A stretch of DNA of 64,000 nucleotides from Aureimonas phyllosphaerae (GCF_900113065.1 NZ_FOOA01000012.1:1-64000); one strand, 5' to 3'. Shown: positions 8,194-18,709, numbered from the stretch's first letter. The notes: generated by a model from the sequence alone, not told the origin. Numbers and translations are program-made.

Positions 8194-8766
8194 TCATCCG
8201 GCCAGGAAACGGGCGATGCAACGCTCGCGCGTCGTCGCCAGCTTGGCGTTCGCGAGCTTGAGGATCAGCGCGTAGCGCTCAGGTTTGGACATCGCGGCGA
8301 AACGCGCGGTGGCCGCCGGGTCGCCGTCGAGCGCGATTTGGAGATCGGGAGGCGGCACGGCGGTACTGGAGGGCGGGTAGGCGGCGTTCCAGCGGCCGTC
8401 CCGCTGCGCCGCCAAGATCTCGGCCCAGCCCGCGTCCCGCATCCATCCGGCCTCGATCAGCTCCCGAGCCCGCTGCCGGTTGACCTGCGACCAGCGCCCC
8501 TTCGGGCGACGCGGCGTGAAGCGGACGAGGAAGAAGCGCTCGTCCCAGGTGGCGCTCTGCCCGTCGATCCAGCCCTCGCACAGCGCCGCGTCGATCGCGT
8601 CCTGTCGGGACAGGCTCGCGGCATCCGTGCCCTTCTTGGCGAACTGGAGCCAAGCGCCCCGCACCGCCCGGTCCGTTATCTCCAGCCACCGCGCAAAGGC
8701 GGCTGCGTCCGGGAACAGGAGCACCGGCAGTCCGGCCTTGATGTGGGGCGCGGTCGCGTCGCTCAT
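8194..8766 (-). CDS. YdeI/OmpD-associated family protein
   Basis: Cytoplasmic protein of 190 residues. It shows the family signature: LPVLLFPDAAAFARWLE, VRGAWLQFAKKGTD, SRQDAIDAALCEGWIDGQ, FLVRFTPRRPKGRWSQVNR, then the C-terminal helical part with FAAMSKPERYALILKLANAK and a basic end. Family members are linked to bacteriocin or peptide resistance in some bacteria, but the biochemical role is not established. The ATG overlaps the stop of the DUF1761 gene (8763-8766, ATGA). It is the last gene of the tetR2-DUF1761-ydeI run. Confidence 0.85.
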   Translation of the reverse strand: MSDATAPHIKAGLPVLLFPDAAAFARWLEITDRAVRGAWLQFAKKGTDAASLSRQDAIDAALCEGWIDGQSATWDERFFLVRFTPRRPKGRWSQVNRQRARELIEAGWMRDAGWAEILAAQRDGRWNAAYPPSSTAVPPPDLQIALDGDPAATARFAAMSKPERYALILKLANAKLATTRERCIARFLAG

Positions 8767-9179
8767 CCGACCAGGAACAGGACGATGCTGATGAGGATGC
8801 TGGCGACCAGGAAGTAGCTTGCGCTCAGGAACCCGTAGGCGAGCGGCCGGAGCACCAGCGGGTTGATCGCCATGTTGACCGCGGTCGAGCCGAGATAGCC
8901 GACCCCGACCAACGCGCCGAACCCGATCGCACCGCCCAGCGTCGCGACGCCGATCGCCGGCATCAGGACGGCGCTCGTGACGGTCGTGACGAGCATGCAG
9001 AGCGAGGGCCCGGCGATGAAGAGCGGCGGCATCTTGGCGCCCGGCTCGAAGGGTCGCTCGAAGACGCGCGCCTAGGCGCGGGCGAACAGAACCGCGAACC
9101 AGACCCATCCGAGCACCATCACCGCAACCGCGGCGGCGAGGATGCCGATCCAACTGATCGGCTGAGAAACGAGGGACAC
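8763..9179 (-). pseudogene. DUF1761 membrane protein with in-frame TAG
   Basis: DUF1761-type small membrane protein, about 138 codons. It starts at GTG 9179, with AAGGAG (9194-9189) 9 nt upstream. The first part reads VSLVSQPISWIGILAAAV...VLGWVWFAVLFARA; then TAG (9074-9072) interrupts, and the same frame continues ARVFERPFEPGAKMPPLFI to the end. In this family a Trp usually sits in the interrupted stretch, so TGG to TAG by one change is the simplest history. A re-initiation at ATG 9032 would give only the last three spans. It overlaps ydeI by 4 nt. It is either a nonsense pseudogene or an assembly error. Confidence 0.78.
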
Positions 9180-9184
9180 GGGAC

Positions 9185-9838
9185 TCACTCCTTGGGATCG
9201 CTGGGGGAAACGGGTTGCGACGGCACCTTTGTCCGGATGCCGAGGGCGGGCAGGACGACATCGTCGAGCATGGCTTCCAGAAAGGCGCGGTCGAAGGCCT
9301 GGCGCTGCACGAGCGAGCGGAAGGCGCCGAGCGAGGGGATGACCGTCGCCAGCGTCTCGACCGGCGCCGACGCCCTCGCCTCGCCGCGCGCCACCGCCCG
9401 CTCCATGAGGATCCGATTGGCGGCGACCCAGGGCCCGGTCAGCGCGTCCGAGGCGGCGTCGCTCAAGCCCGGCGCGAAGGAGAGCAGCGTCGCGACCCCC
9501 GCCACCGCGCGCAGCTTGCGCTCGGTCTCAGTCACCGACTTCGGCCGGAACAGCGCCAGCATGTCGCCGCGGAACGAGCCGGTGTCGGGCAGACGGTCGA
9601 GGTCGACCTGATCGCGCTTCGTCTGCGCGACCGCCTCCAGCACCAGCGCCTCCTTGGAGGGCCAGCGCCGGTAGACGGTCGCCTTGCCGGCGCCGGCGCG
9701 CGCGGCGACCATGTCCATCGTCATCCGCTCGAAGCCGACCTCGCCCAGCGTGTCGATCGCGGCTTCGAGGATCGCGGCGTCGCGCGAGGCGTCGCGCTTG
9801 CGGCCTCCACGGGAGGGGTTCGGGTCCTGATCGGTCAT
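9185..9838 (-). CDS. TetR/AcrR-family transcriptional regulator
   Basis: TetR-type repressor of about 217 residues. The HTH reads AAILEAAIDTLGEVGFERMT, VAARAGAGKATVYRRWPSKEALVLEA. The C-terminal domain (LRAVAGVATLLSFAPGLSDA) is of the TetR_C type seen in many proteobacterial regulators. The start is set at ATG 9838 (MTDQDPNPSRGG), preceded by AAAAGGG; ATG 9844 is equally readable. It lies 82 nt from the divergent aldo/keto reductase, with a palindrome between, and is 5 nt upstream of the DUF1761 gene in the same direction. Confidence 0.88.
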   Translation of the reverse strand: MTDQDPNPSRGGRKRDASRDAAILEAAIDTLGEVGFERMTMDMVAARAGAGKATVYRRWPSKEALVLEAVAQTKRDQVDLDRLPDTGSFRGDMLALFRPKSVTETERKLRAVAGVATLLSFAPGLSDAASDALTGPWVAANRILMERAVARGEARASAPVETLATVIPSLGAFRSLVQRQAFDRAFLEAMLDDVVLPALGIRTKVPSQPVSPSDPKE

Positions 9839-9863
9839 TGACATCCCTTTTCGATACCATTTA

Positions 9864-9873
9864 GTTCCGGAAC
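9864..9873. promoter_or_regulatory. Putative operator of the second TetR regulator
   Basis: Perfect 10-bp palindrome GTTCCGGAAC between tetR2 and the aldo/keto reductase gene, within a short AT-richer stretch (ccatttaGTTCCGGAACcataaag) that could carry divergent promoters. Centred 31 nt from the tetR start and 52 nt from the reductase start. Function is inferred from position and symmetry only. Confidence 0.55.
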
Positions 9874-9920
9874 CATAAAGTCCGTTTCGTGTTCTGGTCC
9901 CATCACGCAGGAGGATCGTC

Positions 9921-10967
9921 ATGCGCTACAATCGTCTCGGCCGCACCGGCCTGTTCGTTTCCGAACTGTGCCTCGGCACCATGACCTTCGGCCAGTCCAA
10001 GGGCCGATACGCGGCCGCCAGCGGCGTCGGGCAGGACGCGGTGGACGCCATCCTGCGCCGTGCGATCGACGCGGGCATCAACTTCGTCGACACCGCCGAC
10101 GTCTACGCCGAGGGGCAGTCGGAGGAGATCCTCGGACGGGCGATCCGCAACCTCGGGATCGCGCGCCGGGACATTGTGCTGGCGACTAAGTTCGAGCACC
10201 CGATGGGGGCAGGCCCGAACGATGCGGGCGGCTCGCGCAAGCACATCGTCGACGCGGTGGAGGCCAGCTTGCGACGGCTCGGCACCGACCATATCGACCT
10301 CTACCAGATGCACGGTTGGGACCCGGCGACGCCGGTCGAGGAGACAGTCGCAGCCCTCGACGACCTCGTGCGTCGCGGCCTCGTGCGCTACCTCGGGGTA
10401 TCGAACTGGGCGGCCTGGCAGGTCGCGACCGCGCTTGGGCTCGCCGAGCGGACCAACAATGCCCGGTTCCAGAGCTACCAGGGCTACTACTCGCTCGTCG
10501 GCCGCGAGATCGAGCGCGACGTCGTGCCGGCACTCGAGCATCACGGCCTGAGCCTGATCGCGTTCAGCCCGCTCGCCGGCGGCTATCTGACCGGCAAGTA
10601 CCGCAGCGGCGCCGACGGAGGCCGGCGCAAGACCATCCCCTTCCCGCCCGTGGACGAGACACGTGGGGCCAAGGTGCTCGACGCGATGGAGCCGATCGCG
10701 ACGGCGCACGAGACCTCGCTGGAGGCGGTCGCGCTCGCCTGGCTGCGCCGGCAACCCGCCGTCGCCAGCATCATCACGGGCATGAAGAGCGTCGAGCAGC
10801 TCGACGCCAACCTGAGGGCCGTCGCGGTCGAGCTGACGGACGACGCGATGGAGATGCTCGGCGGGCTCGCGGGGCCGAACCCGGAATACCCCGGCTGGAT
10901 GCTGACGCAGGGCAGCGCCGCGCGCGCGTCGCTCCTGGCGACCGGCACGCTGCCGAAGGGCGAGTGA
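9921..10967 (+). CDS. Aldo/keto reductase
   Basis: NADPH-dependent aldo/keto reductase of 348 residues with a TIM barrel. Catalytic tetrad motifs are visible: Asp and Tyr in FVDTADVYAEGQSEEILG, Lys in VLATKFEHP, His in LYQMHGWDP. The nucleotide-binding end is YLGVSNWAAWQ, AFSPLAGGYLTGKY and ASIITGMKSVEQLDANL. GGAGGA lies about 6 nt before the ATG. It forms a tight operon with the FAD monooxygenase (1-nt gap) and the metallophosphoesterase, and is divergent from tetR2. Its physiological carbonyl substrate is not predictable; a detoxification or aromatic role fits the neighbour. Confidence 0.92.
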   Translation: MRYNRLGRTGLFVSELCLGTMTFGQSKGRYAAASGVGQDAVDAILRRAIDAGINFVDTADVYAEGQSEEILGRAIRNLGIARRDIVLATKFEHPMGAGPNDAGGSRKHIVDAVEASLRRLGTDHIDLYQMHGWDPATPVEETVAALDDLVRRGLVRYLGVSNWAAWQVATALGLAERTNNARFQSYQGYYSLVGREIERDVVPALEHHGLSLIAFSPLAGGYLTGKYRSGADGGRRKTIPFPPVDETRGAKVLDAMEPIATAHETSLEAVALAWLRRQPAVASIITGMKSVEQLDANLRAVAVELTDDAMEMLGGLAGPNPEYPGWMLTQGSAARASLLATGTLPKGE

Positions 10968-10968
10968 C

Positions 10969-12648
10969 ATGACAGCATCCTTCGATACCGATGTCATCAT
11001 TGTCGGCGCGGGGCCCGTCGGCCTCGCCATCGCCTGCGCGTTGGCCCATCACGGCGTGGCGTTCCGCATCTTCGAGCGTGCGCCCGGCATCTCCGGGGCT
11101 TCGAAGGGTCACAACGTCATCGCCCGGGCGCAGGAGCTCCTCGCCTCGATCGGCGTGCGCGACACGCTGGCGAAGATCAGCCACATTGCGCCCTACACGC
11201 AATACATGCTCGACGGGCGGCCGATCCACCGACAGAGCACGCGCGACCTGCCGTCTCCCTATCCGGACGTCTTGTTCTCCAACCAGGGCACGATCGAGGC
11301 GGGGCTTTCCAAGCACCTCGAGGCGGGCGGCCACCGCGTCGAACATGCGCACGAGGTCCGCGACATCCGTCAGGACGCTGACGGCGTGGCCGTGACGGTG
11401 GTCCCGGTCGGCGACGACGGCGAAGCCTCCGGCGCGGCGATGGAGCTGCGCTGCCGCTACCTCGTCGGCGCCGATGGCGTGAAGGGCACGGTGCGCAAGG
11501 CGGTCGGGCTCGACTTCGAGGCCGAGGATCTGCCGGGCTGGGCGATCCGTCAGATCGACGGGACGCTGACGTGGCGTCGCCCAATCGAGCGCGACACCGC
11601 CTTCTTCTTCCTGTTCCGGCATGGCTTCGCCGGGGTGCTGCCGGTGTGGAAGGACCAGTACCGCCTGTTCCTGCTGGAAAGCGGGGAGGCCATGCCCGCG
11701 CGCGACCCGACGCGTGAGGAGATGGTGGAGCGTGGGCGCGAGGTGACCGGCGACGCGACCTTCGACATCGCCGACCCGACTTGGGTGTCCCACGGCACGT
11801 TCCGTCACGGCGTTGCGCCTGGCTACGGGGCGGGCCGGGTGTTCCTAGCGGGCGATGCAGCGCACGCCAACCTGCCGATCGGCGGGCAGGGCATGAACTC
11901 GGGCTTCATCGATGCCGTGTCGCTCGGTTGGCGGCTCGCCATGGTGTTGGCGGACGCCGGGACGCCTACCCTGCTCGACAGCTATGCCGAGGAGCGCCGC
12001 GCGGCCAACCGCCGGCTCGACGCGCAGCAGGTGCGCGGCTTCCGGCAGCTCATGGGGCGTGGCCGCGCGGCCGACGCGGTGCTCGGCGCGATCGCGGGCG
12101 CCGTGCCGCAGGTCGCCGACTACGTGTTCGGCGGCAGCGACCTAGCGCAGCTCGATCTGAACTACCGCGACAGCCGCTTGAGCGAGGAGCGCTTCGGGCA
12201 GCTCGATCCGCGCCTTGCCGGCTCGACCCGCGCGGGCGACCGGGTGCCGGACGCCCCGCTCGTGCTGAACGACGGGCAAGCCACCACGCTGTTCGATCAG
12301 ATCCGCAATCCCGAGGGGCGGAGCTGGGGTTGGCGCCTCCTTCTGCTCGACGGCGGCGACCGCAAGACCCACCCCCATCTCGCCGCGGCGGCGGACGCCC
12401 TGTCGCCACGCGATTGGGTGCGCCCGCTGCTGGTCATCGCCGACCCTGCCTCCAGCGGTGACGAGCCGCTGATGTCGGCGGCATGGGACCTCGATCAGGT
12501 CGTCCACCAAGCGCTCGGCCTCGGCGGGACACCCGCCATCCTCTTGGTGCGGCCGGACGGTCACCTGTCGTTTCGTGGCGGTGCCGCCGACCTGCCGGCG
12601 CTGGTCGAGCACGTCGCGACGTTCGCCGTCCCGATGCCAACATCGTAG
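10969..12648 (+). CDS. FAD-dependent aromatic monooxygenase (PheA/TfdB type)
   Basis: Flavoprotein hydroxylase of 559 residues, the usual size for group A phenol/3-(3-hydroxyphenyl)propanoate-type hydroxylases. Visible motifs are the FAD Rossmann motif VGAGPVGLAIACALAHHG (residues 12-29), the DG motif LVGADGVKGTVRKAVG, and the GD motif VFLAGDAAHANLPIGGQGMN. The C-terminal about 150 residues match the thioredoxin-like extension of this group. The substrate-loop sequence does not identify the substrate. It starts 1 nt after the aldo/keto reductase stop and ends in TAG. The run may oxidise an aromatic or quinone-like compound sensed by tetR2. Confidence 0.9.
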   Translation: MTASFDTDVIIVGAGPVGLAIACALAHHGVAFRIFERAPGISGASKGHNVIARAQELLASIGVRDTLAKISHIAPYTQYMLDGRPIHRQSTRDLPSPYPDVLFSNQGTIEAGLSKHLEAGGHRVEHAHEVRDIRQDADGVAVTVVPVGDDGEASGAAMELRCRYLVGADGVKGTVRKAVGLDFEAEDLPGWAIRQIDGTLTWRRPIERDTAFFFLFRHGFAGVLPVWKDQYRLFLLESGEAMPARDPTREEMVERGREVTGDATFDIADPTWVSHGTFRHGVAPGYGAGRVFLAGDAAHANLPIGGQGMNSGFIDAVSLGWRLAMVLADAGTPTLLDSYAEERRAANRRLDAQQVRGFRQLMGRGRAADAVLGAIAGAVPQVADYVFGGSDLAQLDLNYRDSRLSEERFGQLDPRLAGSTRAGDRVPDAPLVLNDGQATTLFDQIRNPEGRSWGWRLLLLDGGDRKTHPHLAAAADALSPRDWVRPLLVIADPASSGDEPLMSAAWDLDQVVHQALGLGGTPAILLVRPDGHLSFRGGAADLPALVEHVATFAVPMPTS

Positions 12649-12659
12649 GTCCCGTCCGT

Positions 12660-13811
12660 ATGCTTCACCTCGTCTTCTCGGTGCCATGCCTTTATCTGCT
12701 GACCCGCTTCGTGGCACCGCTGCCGTGGCCCCTCCTCTTCAAGCTGGCGCTGGGAGCGGCGATGCTGGTGGCCTCGCAGTATCACCTGTGGAGCAGGCTT
12801 TCGTCCGGCTCCGTCTTCGCGCCGGAGTTCCCCCGCCTGATCGTCCTCCTGTTCAACTGGGCTTTCGGCGCGATCCTCCTGCTCGCCGTGCTACAGCTAG
12901 CGATCGATCTCGGATCGCTCGTGCTGGCGATGGCGCGCCGGGGCGCCACGACGGTCCCCGCATCCTTGCGCTACGCGGCTGCGGGACTTGCCGCGATGCT
13001 GGCCGCAATCGGCATCGCACAGGCGGTGCGAGTGCCGCCCGTACGCGACCTTACCGTCGAGATAGCTGGCCTGCCCGCCGCCTTCGAGGGCTATCGTCTC
13101 GTCCAGCTCACCGACCTCCATCTCAGCCGGCTGTTCCCCGAGGGCTGGGCGCGCGACGTGGTGCGCAACACCAACGCGCTGGGGGCCGATCTGATCGTCG
13201 TCACCGGCGACTTCATCGATGGAACGCTTGCCGCCCGGCAGCGCGACGTGGCGCCCCTGCGCGATCTCGCGGCGCCCGACGGCGTATGGTTCGTCCCGGG
13301 CAACCACGAGTACTTCTTCGGCTACACCGGGTGGATGCAGCATCTCGCCGGCCTCGGCCTGCGCCCGCTCGTCAACGCGCACACCGTGCTCGCCCGTGAC
13401 GGAGGCCGCCTCGTCCTCGCCGGCGTGACGGATCTCTCCGCATCCGAGACCGGCGACGCGCCTCCGGACCTGGACGCCGCGCTTGCCGGCACGCCGACGG
13501 GCGTCCCCGTCATCCTTCTCGACCATCAGCCGAAGAATGCCCGCGAGGCAGCAGGGCGGGGCGTGGCGTTGCAACTCTCCGGCCACGCGCACGGCGGAAT
13601 GATCCGCGGCCTCGACCGCATCATAGCCCGGGCGAACGGCGGCTACGTCTCGGGGCGCTACGAGGTCGACGGCATGACCCTCTACGCCAACAACGGCACG
13701 GCGCTCTGGCCCGGGTTCGCCTTGCGGTTGGGCGTGCCGTCGGAACTCACTCTCGTAATCCTTCGTCGGAAAGAAAACCGGTCGGAAGACAATGTCGGTG
13801 CTATTCGCTGA
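12660..13811 (+). CDS. Membrane-anchored metallophosphoesterase (YkuE-like)
   Basis: Calcineurin-like phosphoesterase of 383 residues. The N-terminal about 120 residues hold several membrane spans (LVFSVPCLYLLTRFV; LLFKLALGAAMLVAS; LIVLLFNWAFGAILLLAVLQ; YAAAGLAAMLAAIGIA). The catalytic domain carries all metal-binding blocks: QLTDLHLSRL (DxH), VVTGDFIDG (GD), VPGNHEYFF (GNHE), LLDHQP, and LSGHAHGG (GHxH). The active site should face the periplasm. It starts 11 nt after the monooxygenase gene, so probably belongs to the same transcript. The substrate may be a lipid-linked or envelope phosphoester. Confidence 0.9.
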   Translation: MLHLVFSVPCLYLLTRFVAPLPWPLLFKLALGAAMLVASQYHLWSRLSSGSVFAPEFPRLIVLLFNWAFGAILLLAVLQLAIDLGSLVLAMARRGATTVPASLRYAAAGLAAMLAAIGIAQAVRVPPVRDLTVEIAGLPAAFEGYRLVQLTDLHLSRLFPEGWARDVVRNTNALGADLIVVTGDFIDGTLAARQRDVAPLRDLAAPDGVWFVPGNHEYFFGYTGWMQHLAGLGLRPLVNAHTVLARDGGRLVLAGVTDLSASETGDAPPDLDAALAGTPTGVPVILLDHQPKNAREAAGRGVALQLSGHAHGGMIRGLDRIIARANGGYVSGRYEVDGMTLYANNGTALWPGFALRLGVPSELTLVILRRKENRSEDNVGAIR

Positions 13812-13899
13812 CCTTCCGGAAGATCTCCGGTACTCGTGGCGAACGCTTGCGGGGGAGCCAGGGCTCTCCGTCGACGGCAGCTTTCGCCAAACTCGTCCC

Positions 13900-13926
13900 G
13901 AAAGCCGACCGGCAGAAAACCACCCT
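13900..13926. repeat. Copy of a degenerate intergenic repeat
   Basis: About 27 bases in the short convergent gap before dnaE2 resemble 5019-5046 (shared core GAAGC-GAC-GGCAG-AAACCACCC, about 23 of 27 identical by eye). Only intergenic positions are seen. It could be a relic of an interspersed repeat family. Confidence 0.45.
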
Positions 13927-16900
13927 CAACGGAAGTCCCGCGTCTTCACCCGGATCTCGTCGACGACGTGGCCGTAGGGATCCGCCATCATCTTGGCGGG
14001 CGGCATGCGCGGCGGCACAGCCGCGGTCATAGTCGCAGTATCGGCACCACTGTCATCCGCCCGTCCCCGACGCCCGACGCTCGCGAACTCCTGGGACAGA
14101 TCGCTCAGCGAGTGGGCGATGAGGTGGACGACCTCCCCTTCCCGCTGGATCCTTCCGCGCACGCCCATCATCCCGGCTCCAAGCACCGTCCGGCGGTTCG
14201 CCTCGAACACCTTCGTCCAAACAACCAGGTTCGCGACGCCCGTCTCGTCCTCGATCGTGATGAACATGACGCCCTTCGCCGAGCCCGGCCGCTGGCGGAC
14301 AAGAACGAGGCCGGCGACCTCCACCCAGCGTCGGTCCCGCGACGCCATCGCCTCCGCGCAGGTGATGACGCGCCGCCGGCCCAGTTCGGCCCGGAGGAAC
14401 GACACCGGATGCTGGCGGAGCGTCAGCCCGACATGGCCGTAGTCCTCGACCACCTCGCCGCCCTCGGGCATCGCACGGAGCCGGACGACCGGCTCAACCT
14501 GCTCGGACACAGTCGCCGCCTCCCGGTCGGCAGCCGCGGCAAACAGCGGGAGCGGCTCGTCGCGCAGCGCCTTGATCGCCCATAGCGCGTCCCGGCGACT
14601 CACCCCTATGGCGGGACGGAAGGCATCGGCCTCCGCGAGCTCGGTCAGCGCGGCATGCGGAACACGCGCCCGGCGCCAGAGGTCGTCGACGGAAGCGAAA
14701 GGCGTGTCCTGCCGGGCTGCGACGAGGCGGGCAGCGTCCGCATTGCTTAAGCCCCGCACCATGCGCAAGCCAAGCCGGACCGCGAACCGTCCGTCGTCAG
14801 CATCGGAAAACTCTTCCGCTGCCCGCGGCTCCAGCGTGCAGTCCCAGCGGCTGGCATTGACGCAGACGGGTCGGACCTCGACGCCATGCTCCTGCGCGTC
14901 ACGAACGATCTGCGCCGGGGCGTAGAAGCCCATCGGCTGGGCGTTCAGGAGCGCCGCGCAGAACGCGTCAGGATGCCAGCACTTCAGCCAGCTTGAGGCG
15001 TAGGCGATCAGCGCGAAGGACGCCGCGTGGCTCTCCGGGAAGCCGTAGGATCCGAAGCCCTCAAGCTGGCGGAACGTCCTCTCGGCGAACTCGCGCTCGT
15101 AGCCGTTGGCGACCATTCCCTCGACCAGTTTGTCACGGAAGTGGGAGACGCCGCCCGTGAACTTGAACGTCGCCATGGCGCGCCGGAGCTGGTCGGCCTC
15201 GCCCGGCGTGAACCCGGCGCACTCGATCGCAACGCGCATCGCCTGCTCCTGGAACAGCGGCACGCCGAGCGTTTTGCCGAGGACGCGCTCGAGTTCGGGC
15301 TTCGGGAAGACGACCTTCTCCTTTCCCTCGCGGCGCCGAAGGTACGGGTGAACCATGTCGCCTTGGATCGGCCCGGGGCGGACGATCGCGACCTCGATGA
15401 CGAGGTCGTAGAAGGTCCTTGGCTTCATCCGCGGCAGCATGGCCATCTGGGCGCGGGACTCGATCTGGAAGGTGCCGAGCGTGTCGGCCCGACGGATCAT
15501 CGCGTAGGTGCGCGGATCCTCTGCCGGGATGCTAGCAAGGTCGAGGTCGATGCCTTTGTGCTCCCGAAGGAGGTCCAGTCCCCTGCGCATGGCAGACAGC
15601 ATGCCGAGGGCGAGCACGTCGACCTTCATGAACTTCAGCGCGTCGATGTCGTCCTTGTCCCACTCGATCACCTGCCGGTCGACCATGGCGGCCGGCTCGA
15701 TGGGGACGAGCTCGTCGAGGCGGTCCCGCGTCAGAACGAAGCCTCCGGGATGTTGAGACAGGTGCCGAGGGAAGCCGACGAGCTGGCCCGCGAGCTCGAG
15801 CGCCAGACGCAGGCGCCGGTCCTCGAGGTTCAGGTTGATGCTCTGCGCGTGCTTCTCGTCGATGTCCTCCGACCAGCCCCAGACCTGGGACGACAGGGTC
15901 TTCGTCAGGTCCTCGGGCAGGCCGAGCGCCTTGCCGACATCGCGTATCGCGCCCTTGGCCCTGTAGCGGATAACCGTCGAACACAGGGCGGCTCTGTCGC
16001 GCCCGTAGGTCTCGTAGACCCACTGGATGACCTCCTCGCGCCGTTCGTGCTCGAAGTCGACGTCGATGTCCGGTGGCTCGCGACGCTCCTCGGAGACGAA
16101 GCGTTCGAACAGGAGGTCGTTGCGCGAGGGGTCGATCGAGGTGACGCCGAGGACGTAGCAGACGGCGGAGTTCGCCGCCGAGCCGCGGCCCTGGCATAAG
16201 ATGCCCTTCGAACGGGCGAAGCGGACGATCGAGTTCACCGTCAGGAAGTACGGCGCGTAATCCAGCCGCTCGATCAGCCGGAGCTCGTGCTCGAGGTTGC
16301 GCCGGACGCTGTTTGGTAGGCCTTCAGGATATCGCTCGGCCGCGCCCTCCCAGGTCAGCTTCGCCAGCGCCTCCTGCGGCGTGAGGTCGGGGAACTGCTT
16401 CTCCTCCGGGTACTGATAGGCGAGCTCGGACAGGGTGAAGCGGCAGCGGCCGGCGATCTCGACCGTCCGGGCGAGCGCTTCCGGATACCGGGCGAAGAGG
16501 CGGTGCATCTCTTCCGGTGGCTTGAGGTAACGGTCGGCATGCCGCTCGCGGCGGAAGCCCGCGTTGTCGATCGTGACGTTGTGGCGGATGCAGGTGACGA
16601 CGTCCTGAAGGATCCGGCGATCCGGCTCGTGGAACAGGACGTCGTTCGTTACGACGGTCGGCACGCTCATCGCCTGCGCCATGGTCGAGAGCTCGTGCAG
16701 GCGGAGCTGATCGTTAGGGCGGCGACGCAGGGTCAGCGCGACGTAGGCCCGGTTGCCGAACGCCTCCCGCAGGCGACGGAGTTGGCGCCCGAGGTTCACG
16801 TCAGCCTCATCGGGGACGAGAACGGCGAGCATGCCGTCCCCGTGCACGACGACATCGTCCCAGTGGAGGACGCACCTGCCCTTCCCGCCCCTCGACTTGC

Positions 16901-17192
16901 CGAGCGACAGGAGTCGGCAGAGGCGGGCATAAGTCGGACGGTCCGTCGGGTAGACGAGGACGGGCAGCGCATCGACGAGATCGAGGCGGCAGCCGACGAT
17001 GGCGCGGACGCCGGTGGTCTTGGCCGCCTCGTGCGCTCGCACGATCCCGGCAACCGAGTTCCGGTCGACGACGGCGAGCGCCTCCATGCCCATCAGGCTG
17101 GCCGTGGCGAACAGCTCCTCGCACGACGAGGCGCCGCGCAGGAAGGAGAAGTGCGAGGTCACCTGGAGCTCGACGTAGCGGTGGCTGCTCAT
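13926..17192 (-). CDS. dnaE2: Error-prone DNA polymerase DnaE2 (ImuC)
   Basis: C-family polymerase alpha subunit of the mutasome, about 1088 residues. The PHP domain comes first ([18 protein letters not shown]). The polymerase core has [19 protein letters not shown], the catalytic [30 protein letters not shown] and [19 protein letters not shown]. The helix-hairpin-helix region and the C-terminal OB fold ([20 protein letters not shown]) follow. With ImuB it performs SOS-induced translesion synthesis and mutagenesis. The ATG at 17192 (MSSHRYVEL) overlaps the imuB stop by 4 nt (ATGA). It is the last gene of the LexA-controlled imuA-imuB-dnaE2 operon. Confidence 0.97.
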   Translation of the reverse strand: MSSHRYVELQVTSHFSFLRGASSCEELFATASLMGMEALAVVDRNSVAGIVRAHEAAKTTGVRAIVGCRLDLVDALPVLVYPTDRPTYARLCRLLSLGKSRGGKGRCVLHWDDVVVHGDGMLAVLVPDEADVNLGRQLRRLREAFGNRAYVALTLRRRPNDQLRLHELSTMAQAMSVPTVVTNDVLFHEPDRRILQDVVTCIRHNVTIDNAGFRRERHADRYLKPPEEMHRLFARYPEALARTVEIAGRCRFTLSELAYQYPEEKQFPDLTPQEALAKLTWEGAAERYPEGLPNSVRRNLEHELRLIERLDYAPYFLTVNSIVRFARSKGILCQGRGSAANSAVCYVLGVTSIDPSRNDLLFERFVSEERREPPDIDVDFEHERREEVIQWVYETYGRDRAALCSTVIRYRAKGAIRDVGKALGLPEDLTKTLSSQVWGWSEDIDEKHAQSINLNLEDRRLRLALELAGQLVGFPRHLSQHPGGFVLTRDRLDELVPIEPAAMVDRQVIEWDKDDIDALKFMKVDVLALGMLSAMRRGLDLLREHKGIDLDLASIPAEDPRTYAMIRRADTLGTFQIESRAQMAMLPRMKPRTFYDLVIEVAIVRPGPIQGDMVHPYLRRREGKEKVVFPKPELERVLGKTLGVPLFQEQAMRVAIECAGFTPGEADQLRRAMATFKFTGGVSHFRDKLVEGMVANGYEREFAERTFRQLEGFGSYGFPESHAASFALIAYASSWLKCWHPDAFCAALLNAQPMGFYAPAQIVRDAQEHGVEVRPVCVNASRWDCTLEPRAAEEFSDADDGRFAVRLGLRMVRGLSNADAARLVAARQDTPFASVDDLWRRARVPHAALTELAEADAFRPAIGVSRRDALWAIKALRDEPLPLFAAAADREAATVSEQVEPVVRLRAMPEGGEVVEDYGHVGLTLRQHPVSFLRAELGRRRVITCAEAMASRDRRWVEVAGLVLVRQRPGSAKGVMFITIEDETGVANLVVWTKVFEANRRTVLGAGMMGVRGRIQREGEVVHLIAHSLSDLSQEFASVGRRGRADDSGADTATMTAAVPPRMPPAKMMADPYGHVVDEIRVKTRDFR

Positions 17193-18709
17193 CCGAAGAT
17201 GCCGTGGAGATACCATTTGTGGGAGCCGGTCTCGGGGTGTTCACCATCGCCGGCTCGGAAGATCCAGTACCGCTCTCCGGCGTCGTCCTCGACGCGGAAG
17301 TAGTCTCGCACTTCGGCGGCCTCGGCTTCCCGCTTCCACCATTCGCCGAACACCCGCTCCGGGCCGTCGGCGCGGCGGACGCGTCGGCGCTGCCCCCGCC
17401 ACGAGAACCAGACGGGTGGGTTGTCGGGAAGGAGGGCCATCGTCTCGACGGGCTCGGGGCGCGGCAGGATGCGGGACGGCCGCGGCCAGTGGTCGTCCCA
17501 GGACGCGCCGTCGTCGACGCTCATTGGTTCGACGCGCGCGACGGACCGCTCCGGCACGTCACTGGCGACCGGGGCGAAGCGGTATAGCCTGCGCTCGCCG
17601 ATCCGGTTCGCCAAAAGGTCTACGAGCCCGGACACATCTGCCTCCGGCTCCTCAACCAGCGAGGAGACGACCTGGGCCGCACCAAGTGGCTCGGCATGGG
17701 TCGCCGCGAGCGTCATGACCTCGATCCCGAAGCCCGGGTCGACCTTCTCGATGCGGTCGCAAAGGAGCCGCGTCAGGCGCCGCGCGTCGCGCTCCGCCTT
17801 GGCCGTGCCGATGCGGATGGCTTCCCATCTGTTGTCGACGCGACCGAACAGGAGGTCGAGCCGGCGGGCACCGAGGCCGCGCAGTTCAAGCTCGGCGACA
17901 AGGGCGACGACGAGCTTGCCGACATACCGCTTGATCGTCTCCGGCGCGCCGATGGGCTCGCCGAACACGCGGCGCACCTCGACGAGGTCCGGCGACCGCA
18001 CGGGCTCGATCGGTTCGGGAACCGCGCCAAACGCCTGATCGAGCCGCCGGACGAGCTGCGGGCCGAAGCGCTGAACAAGGGGCGCCCGAGGCTGCGCGGC
18101 GAGGTCGCCGACCGTCGCGAAGCCGAGGACATGGAGATCGTGCCGCATGCGCTCAGGCAGGCGCAGCGCGGCCAGCGGCATACGTTGGAGGGCATGCTCC
18201 GTCCGGCCCGGCTCGACGAGGACCATGGCAGCGCCCGCGTGCCGGGCGGCCGCATGGGCGGCGCCCCATGTGTCCGCGATGGCAACGCGCGCCTCCAGCC
18301 CGGACGAGGCAAAGCGCTCGACGATCATGCGGAGCATGGCCTCCTCTCCACCATGCAAGTGATCGGCGCCGGACGTGTCGACGACGAGCCCGTCCGGCGG
18401 GTCGGCGGCGACCACGGGCGAGAACCGAAGGGCCCATATGGCCAAGCGGTCGAGCGCGTCCGCGTCCCCGACCGGGTCGGCGTCCAGGATGGCGAGGCCG
18501 GGCACCAGCGCTTGCGCCTTAGTCGCTGGCACGCCGACATGGAGCCCAGCCCGCTCCGCCAGTTCGTCCGCAGCCACCACGATACGTCGGCTCCCATCCC
18601 GCCCGACGAGCGCCAGCGGAACGTCAGCCGGCGGCGCGGCGTCCGGCGACTTGCGGCGCAGCCGATCGGTCGGCCAGCGTGGAAGGTAGAGCGAGACGAC
18701 CCTGAGCAT
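17189..18709 (-). CDS. imuB: DNA polymerase Y-family protein ImuB
   Basis: Y-family-like hub protein, about 506 residues. It starts [20 protein letters not shown], the typical ImuB opening, and contains the helix-hairpin-helix [20 protein letters not shown] and little-finger region. The acidic triad of active Y polymerases is not evident, in line with ImuB acting as a non-catalytic adaptor that links DnaE2, ImuA and the beta clamp. The C-terminus [12 protein letters not shown] is also typical. ATG 18709 overlaps the end of imuA by 86 nt; an upstream in-frame ATG at 18742 is less likely. Confidence 0.94.
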   Translation of the reverse strand: MLRVVSLYLPRWPTDRLRRKSPDAAPPADVPLALVGRDGSRRIVVAADELAERAGLHVGVPATKAQALVPGLAILDADPVGDADALDRLAIWALRFSPVVAADPPDGLVVDTSGADHLHGGEEAMLRMIVERFASSGLEARVAIADTWGAAHAAARHAGAAMVLVEPGRTEHALQRMPLAALRLPERMRHDLHVLGFATVGDLAAQPRAPLVQRFGPQLVRRLDQAFGAVPEPIEPVRSPDLVEVRRVFGEPIGAPETIKRYVGKLVVALVAELELRGLGARRLDLLFGRVDNRWEAIRIGTAKAERDARRLTRLLCDRIEKVDPGFGIEVMTLAATHAEPLGAAQVVSSLVEEPEADVSGLVDLLANRIGERRLYRFAPVASDVPERSVARVEPMSVDDGASWDDHWPRPSRILPRPEPVETMALLPDNPPVWFSWRGQRRRVRRADGPERVFGEWWKREAEAAEVRDYFRVEDDAGERYWIFRAGDGEHPETGSHKWYLHGIFG

